The notes under the pieces: model-generated
The model's input: only the letters and a program-made list of their open reading frames with translations
Told to the model about the DNA's origin: nothing
Databases searched by the model: none
Assembly: GCA_019637855.1 (NCBI GenBank)
Contig: JAHBUX010000001.1
Location: 581,337-645,336, forward strand
From: Bdellovibrionales bacterium
Lineage (GTDB): Bacteria > Bdellovibrionota > Bdellovibrionia > Bdellovibrionales > UBA1609
Direction of reading: 5' to 3'
Length of the DNA stretch: 64,000 nt
In this document: positions 17,816 to 26,485 of the stretch, one piece after another
Layout: every line of letters starts with the position of its first letter
How positions within the stretch are numbered: position 1 is the stretch's first letter
Translations under genes and position numbers: made by a program

Positions 17816-18331
17816 TTAGGGAGTCTTGGAGGTGGAGCTGCCGTTCAAACCTTCGAGTAAGGCAGCATTACGCTTTGCATCAGAGGCGGCGGAGCCCTTC
17901 ATTATGCCTTTAAAAATTTCAGCCAGCTCTTCCTTGGACAAGCGGTCCGAGAGTTTTTGTAGGGCTTCTGGCTGGTTGGCGAGAGTCGGAATATAGACAT
18001 CGACGTAATCTTCAAACTGGAGGGCGTTGGCGGCCGCGAGGCTTTCTTGCGCCCGTTTCAAATCCTGTTCGGCGGTGGCCATAGTATCGGTGTCTGAGAT
18101 TTTGCGCAGTTTTCCATTTGCAATATGACTGGGTTCCTTGACCGAGCCACTGGATTTGCTGCTTTTCAAAAACGACATGCGCGCCGAGATTCGCAGCACT
18201 TGATTTTGCGCTTCTAAGACCTGCTGATCTTTCCAGGTTTGAAAGGTGAGGGGGGATGGACTTACCGGCTCCTGGGCAAAGGCGCTCAGCGAAAACAGAA
18301 CAACAACTAGAATTTTAATCAGATCGTACAC
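17816..18331 (-). CDS. secreted hypothetical protein
   Basis: A 171-residue protein with a signal peptide (MYDLIKILVVVLFSLSAFA). The mature part is mostly helical, rich in Lys, Ala, Glu and Ser, and has no cysteine. GAGGAG six bases before GTG 18331 supports the start. It lies upstream of groES in the same direction, but a promoter separates them, so operon membership is unlikely. I do not recognise a family. Confidence 0.65.
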   Translation of the reverse strand: MYDLIKILVVVLFSLSAFAQEPVSPSPLTFQTWKDQQVLEAQNQVLRISARMSFLKSSKSSGSVKEPSHIANGKLRKISDTDTMATAEQDLKRAQESLAAANALQFEDYVDVYIPTLANQPEALQKLSDRLSKEELAEIFKGIMKGSAASDAKRNAALLEGLNGSSTSKTP

Positions 18332-18487
18332 GCTGACTCCTCATCCATGATCCAGCAGCTCTGCTTTCCTATCATCAAGTAACATGCCATAGGCGGCGAG
18401 GCGGTAAAGCGCCGCGCGCCCTTCCAGAAGGCTCAAAATGGGCGCTCCAGCCTTGCAAAAAATTCCAACAGCCCCTACGGTAACTGG

Positions 18488-19726
18488 ATGTTTACGACCA
18501 TCCTTTTGAGCGTTCTTCTAATAAGTTCTTTAGTCGCGCTATTCTTCATGTGGCGTTCCCGCGAACAGGCGGTCACCGCCGCGTTCACCGCTCAGACCGA
18601 AGCCGCCGCCGTCAGAGAACGGGCCCGCCTCTTGGAAGAAGCCATGACCGCGCAACAGCAGGCGCGGGGAGAAATGTCAGAGGCGTTTAAGGGAGTTGCG
18701 GCCAGCGCGCTCGAGTCCTCAATGAATCAGTTTCTCAATCTGGCTCAGGCGACCTTTGAGCGCGCCAACGAGTTGCACAAGCTGGACTCTGAACAACGTC
18801 ATAAAGCCATGGACGCCTTGATGAAGCCTGTGTCTGAGGCTTTGGAGCGCTATCAACATCAAACCGGCGCTCTTGAGAAAGATCGTCAGCGCGCCTTTCA
18901 AACCATTGATGCCGAACTGAAGCGAATTGCTGAAGCGCATATCCATTTGAGCAAAGAAACGTCCGCACTGAAGGATGCTCTTAGAAAACCACATGTTCGC
19001 GGGCGTTGGGGCGAAGTGCAGCTGCGCAATTGTATTGAGCTGGCCGGAATGTCCGAGTACGCCGATGTGAGTTTCCAAGACTTCACTTCCGATGACGAAG
19101 GTGCTCGTCATATTCCCGATATGATCGTGCGTATGCCCGGCGGCCGTCGCGTGATTGTGGACGCCAAAACTCCGATCGATGCGTTCTTGAATTCGCTCGA
19201 GGCGAGTAGTGAAGAGGTGCGTACGACCGAAATGCTCCGCCATGGCCGTCACGTAAAAGAACATGTGAAACGCCTCGCGACTCGCGCCTACACCGATGTG
19301 GTGAAAGAGAGCGCGGACTTCACCGTGCTATTCTTGCCCAATGAATCCTTTCTTTACGCCGCTCTTGAAGCCGAGCCCGATATTGTCGAGTTCGCGTTGC
19401 AGAAGAAAGTGCTGATCGCCACACCCCCGACTCTTATCGGGTTGTTGAAAGTGATCCGTTTCGGCTGGAGTGAACAGCGCTTGGCCGAAAACGCTCAACG
19501 CATTTCCGAAATGGGTGTGGAGTTGCATAAGCGGCTTTGCGACTTTGTCGACACCTATATGGCCGTAGGTAAACATATTGATAAAGCCAAGGATGAGTTT
19601 GAAAAAGGCCGCAGCCGTCTGGAAAGCCGCGTACTAGTGCAAGCCCGCCGCTTTGAAACTTTGGGCGCCAAATCGAATAAAAGTTTAATCGAGGCTCCGG
19701 CCAGCGAAGTCGGAACCGACGTTTAG
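18488..19726 (+). CDS. rmuC: DNA recombination protein RmuC
   Basis: A 412-residue protein with one N-terminal transmembrane helix (residues 3-20), a long coiled-coil region (about 30-150) and the RmuC domain. The domain has the recognisable LRKPHVRGRWGEVQLRN and VIVDAKTPIDAF stretches and FLPNESFLYAALEAEPDI. RmuC restricts recombination between inverted repeats; the domain resembles PD-(D/E)XK nucleases (DAK in VDAK). The protein is of usual length. The start ATG is followed immediately by the membrane helix, which confirms it. No operon partner is evident. Confidence 0.93.
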   Translation: MFTTILLSVLLISSLVALFFMWRSREQAVTAAFTAQTEAAAVRERARLLEEAMTAQQQARGEMSEAFKGVAASALESSMNQFLNLAQATFERANELHKLDSEQRHKAMDALMKPVSEALERYQHQTGALEKDRQRAFQTIDAELKRIAEAHIHLSKETSALKDALRKPHVRGRWGEVQLRNCIELAGMSEYADVSFQDFTSDDEGARHIPDMIVRMPGGRRVIVDAKTPIDAFLNSLEASSEEVRTTEMLRHGRHVKEHVKRLATRAYTDVVKESADFTVLFLPNESFLYAALEAEPDIVEFALQKKVLIATPPTLIGLLKVIRFGWSEQRLAENAQRISEMGVELHKRLCDFVDTYMAVGKHIDKAKDEFEKGRSRLESRVLVQARRFETLGAKSNKSLIEAPASEVGTDV

Positions 19727-19818
19727 TAAAGTTTTACTATTTAAGGTGGCCGCCGTTGCGGCCCTTCTCGCCCTCATAGTATCAAAAGGTTTCGATACAT
19801 TCTCGTGCGAGGAAGCTT

Positions 19819-20496
19819 TTGATTCGAGCTGCTGTTTTGACTCTCTGCCTAGGTCTATGCAGGCCGGTTCTGGCCTGCGAGGATCTTTTGGCTTCGAAAT
19901 TTGAAAAGTTGAAACCCACGGCCGTATCCTTCACGCGCGAGGCCGAGAACGCTCTGTCTGCAATGCTCCTAAGCAAGGCTGAGGTGTTGCACTTCATTAA
20001 ATCCGGTTCGAGCTTTCCCGTGGTGTATGACGACGCCAGCTTTGAAACCATCGTTTTCGAGCTCAATCACGCGGATCGCGGAATCCTACTTCGAGGACGG
20101 GTATCCGGTGCAGGCTACAAGATTTATCACGTGGGCTGGTCTGAGTCCCGTGAGGAGATGGCTTACTTCCGAATGGTGGCTGAGGATCATGCGATGAGCA
20201 CCGCATTTTTGCCTCTTCAACGCCGGATTTCGAATTGTGAAGCTTTGACGGTGGAGGCGTGGATTCAAGTGAAGCTTTGGCTAAAGCATCGATTGAGCTT
20301 GGAGCGTCTGCGCCGTCTGATCGATGCTTCCACGGAACAGCCAATCATCACCATGGAGGGCGTGGAGCCGGGTTATTCCCCGCGGCTGGTCTTGCAGACG
20401 CGAGCCGTTTCTGGTCGATCATTACGAGTTGTCATGGGGGCTGACGGCCCTTGCCCTAGCGCACTGATCACGGCTTTCCAAATGTATAATCAATAG
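19819..20496 (+). CDS. secreted or lipoprotein hypothetical protein
   Basis: A 225-residue protein starting at TTG 19819 behind GAGGAAG. The N-terminus is a signal peptide followed by cysteine (LCRPVLAC), which partly fits a lipobox (V-L-A-C). The mature domain is mixed alpha/beta with no motif I recognise. Its last seven bases overlap the end of the convergent aat-like gene. The TTG start is unusual, but no better one exists before the signal sequence. Confidence 0.6.
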   Translation: MIRAAVLTLCLGLCRPVLACEDLLASKFEKLKPTAVSFTREAENALSAMLLSKAEVLHFIKSGSSFPVVYDDASFETIVFELNHADRGILLRGRVSGAGYKIYHVGWSESREEMAYFRMVAEDHAMSTAFLPLQRRISNCEALTVEAWIQVKLWLKHRLSLERLRRLIDASTEQPIITMEGVEPGYSPRLVLQTRAVSGRSLRVVMGADGPCPSALITAFQMYNQ

Positions 20497-21296
20497 CTGA
20501 GATTGCGCAGCTGAGCCGCACGTAGCTTGCTCATGTAAGTGTCACGTCGAACGTACTTGGCGCCCCATTTTCCAGCCAGGCCCACCGCCATTTGTGTGTC
20601 CATGATTTCATGACCGCGCTGGCGTAAGCGATCGATTAGCGCCGCTAGCGCGAGTTTGGTCGCCCCACTTCCACGTTCAGGATCGTGAAACATGCTCTCA
20701 CCGGAAAACATACCTTTAACAAAGACCCCGTAAAGTCCGGCCACCAATTCACCGTCACGCCACACCTCCACGCTGTGTGCGTAACCCGCTTTGTGCAACT
20801 CTATATAGCGCTTCACGAACAGTTCGGTGAGCCACGGCTTGGAGACAATGCGCTCGCCGGTGCGCTCATCGATGGTCCAGCGCACTTGCTTCGCACACTC
20901 CTGAATCACATCGCTGAAGGCGCGATCGAATGTGATCTGGTATTCTCCCGACTCCACAGCTTTGCGAATGAACTTGCGATCGGAGCGTGGAATATGGATG
21001 CTCTTGAGTTCCATAATTCCGCGAAAGGGAGGGTTAAACCATTCGGCTGAGTCTATGCCCGATTGACCCCAGGGGAAGATACCGCGCTCGTAAGCCAACA
21101 AAAGATTTGGCATCGTCATTTCCACATTGGGAGTGACGAGTCCATGCTCGGCATCACTAGGAGGTTTGTTTAGTTCTCCGGTCAGGGACATTTCACAGGA
21201 ACTATAGTCGCGGACCAGATTTAAGCCATAACGGCTTTCGGGGTTAGCGAAGCTACTGGCGAATGCGGCGAAGGGAAGCAACCACTGCAACAGCAT
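20490..21296 (-). CDS. aat: leucyl/phenylalanyl-tRNA-protein transferase (Aat) family, with apparent signal peptide
   Basis: Aat transfers Leu/Phe from tRNA to N-terminal Arg/Lys in the N-degron pathway. The core is clear: LLLAYERGIFPWG, SVEVWRDGELVAGLYGV, GESMF (catalytic-region glutamate) and IMDTQM, equivalent to the IDCQV aspartate/glutamine of E. coli Aat. The odd part is the N-terminus. GAGGTG is well placed before ATG 21296, giving MLLQWLLPFAAFASSFANPES, which looks like a cleavable signal peptide. The next ATG (21191) has no ribosome binding site. The usual GGDL element before the LLxAYxxGIFPW motif is missing. Either a non-canonical exported homologue or a mis-read start. Confidence 0.8.
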   Translation of the reverse strand: MLLQWLLPFAAFASSFANPESRYGLNLVRDYSSCEMSLTGELNKPPSDAEHGLVTPNVEMTMPNLLLAYERGIFPWGQSGIDSAEWFNPPFRGIMELKSIHIPRSDRKFIRKAVESGEYQITFDRAFSDVIQECAKQVRWTIDERTGERIVSKPWLTELFVKRYIELHKAGYAHSVEVWRDGELVAGLYGVFVKGMFSGESMFHDPERGSGATKLALAALIDRLRQRGHEIMDTQMAVGLAGKWGAKYVRRDTYMSKLRAAQLRNLSY

Positions 21297-21443
21297 GCGC
21301 ACACCTCTACTCTCTTTCCGCTCAACTGTTAAACAGCGTTGTAATTTTTGTTTAACCGGTGACAAATTAGGTCGCCATCTTTGTCAGACGTGTTTTTAGG
21401 CCGGCACTCCGATTGCGTAAGTGTGTTGCCCAGCGGAGGCGTT

Positions 21444-21530
21444 ATGCAGACCCTAAAGTTTACGGCGATCGTGTTTATCTGTGCCGCGCTGGCCTTTACC
21501 GCAGGCACTCTCTTGGCTTCAATTCCTTAG
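21444..21530 (+). CDS. 28-residue single-pass membrane peptide
   Basis: A short frame with CGGAGGCG five bases upstream of ATG 21444. The product is almost entirely one hydrophobic helix (FTAIVFICAALAFTAGTLLA) with a basic residue just before it. It ends 60 bases before the MFS transporter start, so it could be a leader peptide or a small membrane regulator of that gene. Evidence is only the ribosome binding site and membrane-helix composition. Confidence 0.45.
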   Translation: MQTLKFTAIVFICAALAFTAGTLLASIP

Positions 21531-21590
21531 AAAAAGATTTCCTTTCCTGGTTAGAGCGGGTACTTCAGCTCTTTTCCGGGGGGAAAACTC

Positions 21591-22808
21591 ATGCGTGTTC
21601 AACGACCCGTATTTTTTACGGTTCTGATTTCTGCACTCGGTTATTTCGTAGATATTTATGACCTTTTGCTTTTTGGCATTGTTCGGGTGCCTAGCTTGCG
21701 TGACCTCGGTGTACCTGAGGATCAGATGCTCGACGTGGGCGTGCGCCTCCTGAATTTTCAAATGGCGGGCATGCTTCTTGGCGGTATTGCTTGGGGTGTG
21801 CTCGGCGATCTGCGCGGTCGCAAAAGTGTTTTGTTTGGCTCCATTCTTCTCTATTCATTGGCCAATATTGCCAATGCGTTTGTGCCTAACCCCGAAGTCT
21901 ATGCTTGGTTACGTTTCGCGGCTGGCATTGGTTTGGCCGGCGAGCTTGGTGCGGCGATCACTTTGGTTTCTGAAGTGATGAGTAAAGAGCATCGCGGTTA
22001 TGGTACAGCCATCGTGGCCAGCGTGGGCATCTTGGGCGCCGTCTTGGCGTCGATGATTGGCGATTATTTTTCGTGGAAAGTGGCTTATCTGGTGGGCGGC
22101 TTTATGGGCTTGGCCTTATTGGCTTTACGCGCCGGTCTTTTGGAATCCGGAATGTTTCGCTCAATGTCGCAAGGGCAAGTGGCGCGCGGACGCTTTCATC
22201 AGCTGTTTATGAACCGCAAGGTCTTCACGCGCTACCTGTGCTGCATTTTGATCGGTGTTCCCATTTGGTATATCATTGGTGTGCTGATCACCTTCGCCCC
22301 CGAATTGGCGCGTGAACTCGGCGTCCAAGGTGTTGTCACTGGCAGCAAGTCCATCATGTGGGCCTATCTGGGGCTTTCGATTGGAGACCTTAGCGCCGGT
22401 CTTCTCAGTCAGTATCTGCGCAGTCGCCGTAAATCCGTTTTGTTGTTTTTGTCGCTAAGCTTGGTTTTGATCGTGACCTACGTGTCTTTGCGTGAATGGA
22501 GCGTGCCGGCGTTTTATTTCCTCTGCGCCGCTTTGGGGTTTTCAGCCGGTTACTGGGCTGTCTTTGTCACCATCGGGGCGGAGCAATTCGGCACGAATAT
22601 TCGCGCTACGGTGGCCACCTCGGTTCCCAACTTCGTGCGTGGCTCAGTGGTACCGGTGACCCTATCCTTTCAAGCTCTGCGCGAACCCTTAGGCGTTTTG
22701 CCCGCGGTTCTGACGGTGGGGTTGGTAGTGACGGGAATGGCGCTTGTGGCCCTTTATTTCCTCAAAGAGACCTATGGGCGCGATTTAGACTACTACGAGA
22801 CGCTTTAG
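21591..22808 (+). CDS. major facilitator superfamily transporter
   Basis: A 405-residue polytopic transporter with about 12 predicted helices. The MFS motif A is seen as GVLGDLRGRKSVLFGS between helices 2 and 3. A second motif-like loop (YLRSRRKSVLLFL) opens the C-terminal half. The final stretch LKETYGRDLDYYE resembles the sugar/metabolite:H+ symporter group's PETKG-like end. GGGGGGAAAA precedes the ATG. The substrate cannot be assigned from sequence alone; related proteins carry organic acids or sugars. It is a single gene, possibly with the 28-residue peptide upstream. Confidence 0.85.
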   Translation: MRVQRPVFFTVLISALGYFVDIYDLLLFGIVRVPSLRDLGVPEDQMLDVGVRLLNFQMAGMLLGGIAWGVLGDLRGRKSVLFGSILLYSLANIANAFVPNPEVYAWLRFAAGIGLAGELGAAITLVSEVMSKEHRGYGTAIVASVGILGAVLASMIGDYFSWKVAYLVGGFMGLALLALRAGLLESGMFRSMSQGQVARGRFHQLFMNRKVFTRYLCCILIGVPIWYIIGVLITFAPELARELGVQGVVTGSKSIMWAYLGLSIGDLSAGLLSQYLRSRRKSVLLFLSLSLVLIVTYVSLREWSVPAFYFLCAALGFSAGYWAVFVTIGAEQFGTNIRATVATSVPNFVRGSVVPVTLSFQALREPLGVLPAVLTVGLVVTGMALVALYFLKETYGRDLDYYETL

Positions 22809-22872
22809 CGTTGGCCGCCGGCTTGCTTAGACACTAAACCAGGCCCTTAGCTTCATTCAATGAGGTTTGACC

Positions 22873-23403
22873 ATGGTTTTAGCGCGCTTTTTTGTCACCT
22901 TTGTTCCCTTTGTTTGCATGGCGAGCATCGTCGCTTGCGAAGCCTCCCATACTGCTAAAAAAGCCTCCGATAAGGCGGCGACTGCTGACGGCAAGCAAAT
23001 CATTGCCGAAGGCAACGAGAAGTTGAGTAAGGCTATGGCACTGCAGGCGGAGTTACATAAAGAGTATTCCATCGTCTTGCAGGAAGTACGTGATCAACAG
23101 GGCCGCGCGGTCAAAACATCGGTTTTAGCGATCGATTACCAGTGGCGGATTTTGACAAAAGAGCAGCGCCGAAGCGCCAAAGAAAAGTTAGCGCAGTATC
23201 TGGCCCTGTCGAGCGAGATTCTGGAGCTCGACGCTCGCAAAGGTTTTTACGTGACCAACAAAGACCAGGTGACGGCCGCCCGTGATGCCGCTTACAGCTT
23301 CCAAAAATCCCTGGAAAACTTCGAAAAGATGGTGGGTGAGAATTTCGAACCCAAGCCCGGAAGCATGCCGGCCGCACCTTACAGCCGTTCGATCGAAGTT
23401 TAG
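22873..23403 (+). CDS. lipoprotein of unknown function
   Basis: A 176-residue protein beginning with a lipoprotein signal (MVLARFFVTFVPFVCMASIVAC) whose lipobox is I-V-A-C. TGAGG lies seven bases before ATG 22873. The mature protein is predicted to be helical and coiled-coil-like, rich in Lys, Ala, Glu and Gln (residues 30-140), with a short Pro-rich end. It ends four bases before a convergent small gene. No domain is recognised. Confidence 0.7.
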   Translation: MVLARFFVTFVPFVCMASIVACEASHTAKKASDKAATADGKQIIAEGNEKLSKAMALQAELHKEYSIVLQEVRDQQGRAVKTSVLAIDYQWRILTKEQRRSAKEKLAQYLALSSEILELDARKGFYVTNKDQVTAARDAAYSFQKSLENFEKMVGENFEPKPGSMPAAPYSRSIEV

Positions 23404-23407
23404 CATT

Positions 23408-23602
23408 TTATAAAATCCGTTGTGTCAACAGGGGCATCGGCAAAAGACGCTCGATGCTTTCCGCTCCGTTTTCCAAGGCCGATCTTTTTTTGCATTCCAG
23501 TTCTTGAGCTATGGCATCGGGCAGGTCTTGCGCGATAAGCCCAAAGCGATTTACTTCGGATTCCAATTCGCGAAACCAGAAGAATGAATAGATTTTTTCC
23601 AT
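23408..23602 (-). CDS. small hypothetical protein
   Basis: A 64-residue protein with an excellent ribosome binding site (AAGGAGG about six bases before the ATG). It begins with an aromatic-rich stretch (MEKIYSFFWFRELE) and then is helical, with no membrane segment. It converges with the preceding lipoprotein gene. The family is unknown. The strong translation signal is the main reason for calling it. Confidence 0.55.
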   Translation of the reverse strand: MEKIYSFFWFRELESEVNRFGLIAQDLPDAIAQELECKKRSALENGAESIERLLPMPLLTQRIL

Positions 23603-23832
23603 AACAGCCTCCTTACGGCTGTCTTCCGCTAGGGCAAAGCCACGGCCAACGCGGAGGGCGGCCGTTCCTACTTATATTTGAGGCGATGGCTAAGGCGTCC
23701 AGAGATTCAGATCAGATACCGGGATTAAGACAACGGCGCGATCACCACGCAACATGTGTCAGCGATGAACGCCATTGCTTCCATGTTCCAAATTTCTACG
23801 TTCTGTTACGGGCTCCTCAAAATGGAACTGTC

Positions 23833-23893
23833 GGGAGTGTGACATGGGATTTGCACCTTTAAAAATGGGCGCGGCAGTACGGCTGCGCCTTTT
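23833..23893 (+). promoter_or_regulatory. candidate leader peptide and attenuator before the nucleotidyltransferase gene
   Basis: GGGAG (about 23833-23837) precedes ATG 23844, which opens an 18-codon frame ending at TGA 23898-23900. Inside it lies an eight-base-pair hairpin (GGCGCGGC/GCTGCGCC, 23868-23889) followed by TTTT, the shape of an intrinsic terminator. The next gene starts at 23911. The arrangement resembles translation-coupled attenuation, but it could be coincidental. About 230 bases further upstream (23603-23832) hold nothing I can name. Confidence 0.35.
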
Positions 23894-23910
23894 CCGTTGA
23901 GGAGGCTGGG

Positions 23911-24867
23911 GTGATTGGACTTTGTGGCCGTCATAAAGATTCGGAAGGTCAATCGAGCTCATTGGACACCGAGGCAGGTCGTAAATTTGATGTGGCTTTG
24001 TTCACGGCCCTCGACGCCTTGGAAGAAAGTCAGGTGTCTTATGCCCTGATCGGCGGTATTGCCGCCACCGGTTTAGGTCGGCCGCGGTCGACTCAAGATA
24101 TAGATCTCTTTGTACGGCCCGAGGATGCTGAGGCCATTTTAGAGATCCTTGGCCGCCATGGTTTTCGCACGGAGCAGACCAATCCTACGTGGCTATTCAA
24201 AGCGTTTAAAGACGGAGTTCTGGTCGATATTATCTTTCGCAGTGAAGGTGGATTTTATTTCGACGATGAAATGCGTGAACGTACCCGCATGATCAACTAT
24301 CATGGCCGTCAGGTGCGAACAGTAAGTCCCGAAGACTTTATATTGATCAAATGCGCCGTGCACTCCGAAGAGGGACCACACCATTGGCATGATGCGCTCT
24401 CGGTCCTGTCGCATTCCCAAGTGGACTGGAACTATCTCTTGCACCGCTCGCGCAAAGCCGCACGTCGCTTACTCGCTTTGCTGGTCTACGCGCAGTCCGA
24501 TGACATCTGGGTTCCGAACAGCTCGATTCAGTCGCTGTTCCAAAATGTCTTTGGTCCGCCGAGCGATCATGCCCCGCGGCCCGCGGAATCTCAGCGCCCT
24601 CCTGCCGCACCCGCTGAGATTGCTTCTGAACCTTACTTGGCGGCGCAAATTCGCGAGGCCTTTGAACAAAGCGAACGGGTTGGTGCCCTAGGCGTGGACG
24701 TTTGGGTGTCTGGCAAGAGCGTTTTGGTGCGCGGCGAGATTCAGACTGAAGAGCAACATGCCTCCATCATGGAGTTGGTGCGCGAAAAGGCGCCGGCACA
24801 TGAGATCAACGACCAGCTGCGAGTGATGGAGTGGCAGGGGCCGCGCGAGTTTAAGGACATCGTATGA
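23911..24867 (+). CDS. nucleotidyltransferase-like protein fused to a C-terminal BON domain
   Basis: A 318-residue cytoplasmic protein. Residues 30-140 are a nucleotidyltransferase fold with the GG motif (G48-G49 in LIGGIAATGLGR) and RSTQDIDLFV (D63/D65), as in the MNT/DUF6036 group. A Pro/Ala-rich linker precedes a BON-like domain (about residues 245-305: VDVWVSGKSVLVRGEI, and a final hydrophobic stretch with NDQLRV). BON domains usually bind lipids or proteins in the periplasm, so a BON domain on a cytoplasmic enzyme is unusual. The start GTG has GAGGCTGGGG nearby. The stop overlaps the next gene's ATG. Confidence 0.75.
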   Translation: MIGLCGRHKDSEGQSSSLDTEAGRKFDVALFTALDALEESQVSYALIGGIAATGLGRPRSTQDIDLFVRPEDAEAILEILGRHGFRTEQTNPTWLFKAFKDGVLVDIIFRSEGGFYFDDEMRERTRMINYHGRQVRTVSPEDFILIKCAVHSEEGPHHWHDALSVLSHSQVDWNYLLHRSRKAARRLLALLVYAQSDDIWVPNSSIQSLFQNVFGPPSDHAPRPAESQRPPAAPAEIASEPYLAAQIREAFEQSERVGALGVDVWVSGKSVLVRGEIQTEEQHASIMELVREKAPAHEINDQLRVMEWQGPREFKDIV

Positions 24868-25625
24868 TTCGGGTCGCGGCTGCGGGAGACGTTCACTTTG
24901 ATCGCAACTCGCGCGGCCGTTTGAGCCGTCATTGGAGCGAGTTGGCAGGTAAAGCCGATTTGTTTTTGATTGCCGGTGATCTCACCCAAGTGGGTCACGA
25001 AGAAGAGGCTCAGGTGCTGGCCGACGATCTGGCTGAGTGCCCGGTGCCGGTCGTATCTGTTCTAGGCAATCATGATTTTCACCAAGACCAACAAGAGGCG
25101 ATCAAAGGGCGGCTGCGCGATGCCGGTGTTCACGTGCTTGAGCGTGAAGCGGTCACCCTTAAGGTCAACGGCACCTCCGTAGGTGTTTTTGGCCTAAAGG
25201 GTTTTGGCGGCGGGTTCTTAGGCGCGTGCTGCAGTGATTTTGGCGAGCCTGAGACCAAAGCTTTCGTTCGCCATACAAAGATGCTGGCCGAGGAGCTGCG
25301 CCATGGCCTTGAAGGTTTAAAGAGCGATTACAGGCTGGCATTGCTGCACTATTCACCCACGCCTGACACCTTGCTGGGCGAGCGTAAGGAGATCTATCCC
25401 TTTTTGGGAAGCTATCTTCTGGGTGAAGCGGTTGATGCGGCCGGTGCGCATGCCGCGTTTCATGGTCATGCTCATAAAGGTATTGAGCTTGGTCAAACCC
25501 CGGGCGGGGTGCCCGTGCGCAATGTGGCGCAGCCGGTGATTCGGCACGCCTTCAATATTTATTGTTTGCACGAGTTGGCCACCGATATTGGATGTGCACC
25601 GGTGGCCCAAGCGGCTCGGGCGTAA
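24864..25625 (+). CDS. calcineurin-like metallophosphoesterase
   Basis: A 253-residue cytoplasmic enzyme with the full metallophosphoesterase motif set: GDVHFD (D9, H11), AGDLT (D39), GNHD (N69-D71), LHYSP and GHAHKG. These bind two metal ions and hydrolyse phospho-mono- or diesters or nucleotides. The ATG lies inside the TGA of the preceding nucleotidyltransferase gene (ATGA), so the two are co-translated. A NTase that attaches and a phosphoesterase that removes a nucleotide would make sense as a writer/eraser pair, but that is inference. Confidence 0.88.
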   Translation: MIRVAAAGDVHFDRNSRGRLSRHWSELAGKADLFLIAGDLTQVGHEEEAQVLADDLAECPVPVVSVLGNHDFHQDQQEAIKGRLRDAGVHVLEREAVTLKVNGTSVGVFGLKGFGGGFLGACCSDFGEPETKAFVRHTKMLAEELRHGLEGLKSDYRLALLHYSPTPDTLLGERKEIYPFLGSYLLGEAVDAAGAHAAFHGHAHKGIELGQTPGGVPVRNVAQPVIRHAFNIYCLHELATDIGCAPVAQAARA

Positions 25626-25627
25626 CT

Positions 25628-26329
25628 CTAAGAGTTCTTGCCCAACTTTTGCGACAGATCTTTGAATTCGGACTCCATAAAGCTGGCTACGTTTTCGCCG
25701 CGCTTGCGGATCGAGGTCAGAACCTTGTGAGCTTGCTCGATGCGACCGTGTTGAATCAATAGTTTCACATAGGCCTGAGCCACAGTGACTTGCAGCACAT
25801 CGGGTTTAGCGGCGAGGATCAGATCAAATTGTGTAGAAGCCTCATCTACGTTGCCCATTTCGCTAAGGGCGCGGGCATAGACGTAGCGTGTGTCCATATC
25901 GGGCTCTTCGCTGCGTTGAAAGAAGGTTTGCAGGGTGGCGGCGGCTTCCGCGTACTTCATACGATTGAACTGAAAACGACCTAGACGAGCCATGGCGTCG
26001 ACATCGCTGAAAGCGGCCTGTTGATAAACATCCTCAACGCAATCGAGTTTTTTGAGAATCATGCAGATTTGACCTTTGCGCTCGGGGCTGGCCGTCCATA
26101 TTTCTAAAGAGTAGCTTCCCCAGGACACCACTTGCATAAAGCCAAGTACGATTCCGACGGCGAGGCCGACCACCCAGTAAAGGGATTGGCGATCGATCTG
26201 TTTTTTCGCGACGGTTTCGGTCTTTGAGATCACGTGTCCGCAGTGGTCGCACACTTTTGGTGTGGATTGCGAACGCTCGGGTGACAGCTCTCTTAAGCAG
26301 CGAGTGCAGGTTTCGTTGGTGGTGAACAT
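25628..26329 (-). CDS. zinc-ribbon, membrane-anchored TPR-like protein
   Basis: A 233-residue protein with an N-terminal four-cysteine ribbon (CxxC at residues 8-11 and CxxC near 27-30), one transmembrane segment at about 50-70, and a helical repeat region with TPR character (residues 100-220: YAEAAATLQTFF, VYARALSEMGNVDEASTQFD). AGGGGG precedes the start. The zinc ribbon at the N-terminus is cytoplasmic and the TPR part faces the periplasm, by topology inference. A role in protein assembly is plausible. The stop lies two bases beyond the end of the convergent phosphoesterase gene. Confidence 0.7.
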   Translation of the reverse strand: MFTTNETCTRCLRELSPERSQSTPKVCDHCGHVISKTETVAKKQIDRQSLYWVVGLAVGIVLGFMQVVSWGSYSLEIWTASPERKGQICMILKKLDCVEDVYQQAAFSDVDAMARLGRFQFNRMKYAEAAATLQTFFQRSEEPDMDTRYVYARALSEMGNVDEASTQFDLILAAKPDVLQVTVAQAYVKLLIQHGRIEQAHKVLTSIRKRGENVASFMESEFKDLSQKLGKNS

Positions 26330-26420
26330 TTGGCCCCCTATTTAAAGTCTCAAAGCAAGACGATGAAGTCAGATCCCCTGCCAAAAGATGGTTGCAAGGG
26401 TGGTGCTAGGGTAGGCAAAA

Positions 26421-26449
26421 GAAAAACGCCCTGCCGGTGTGCAGGGCGT
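26421..26449 (-). terminator. intrinsic terminator downstream of the PA14-like lipoprotein gene
   Basis: Minus-strand stem ACGCCCTGC/GCAGGGCGT (nine pairs) with a six-base loop, followed by TTTTTC. It ends 37 bases beyond the gene's stop codon. A second inverted repeat (ACTAAGAG/CTCTTAGT, 26458-26490) overlaps that stop codon. Confidence 0.85.
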
Positions 26450-26485
26450 GTTCAGTGACTAAGAGTTCGCCTAAGGCAGATTCTC

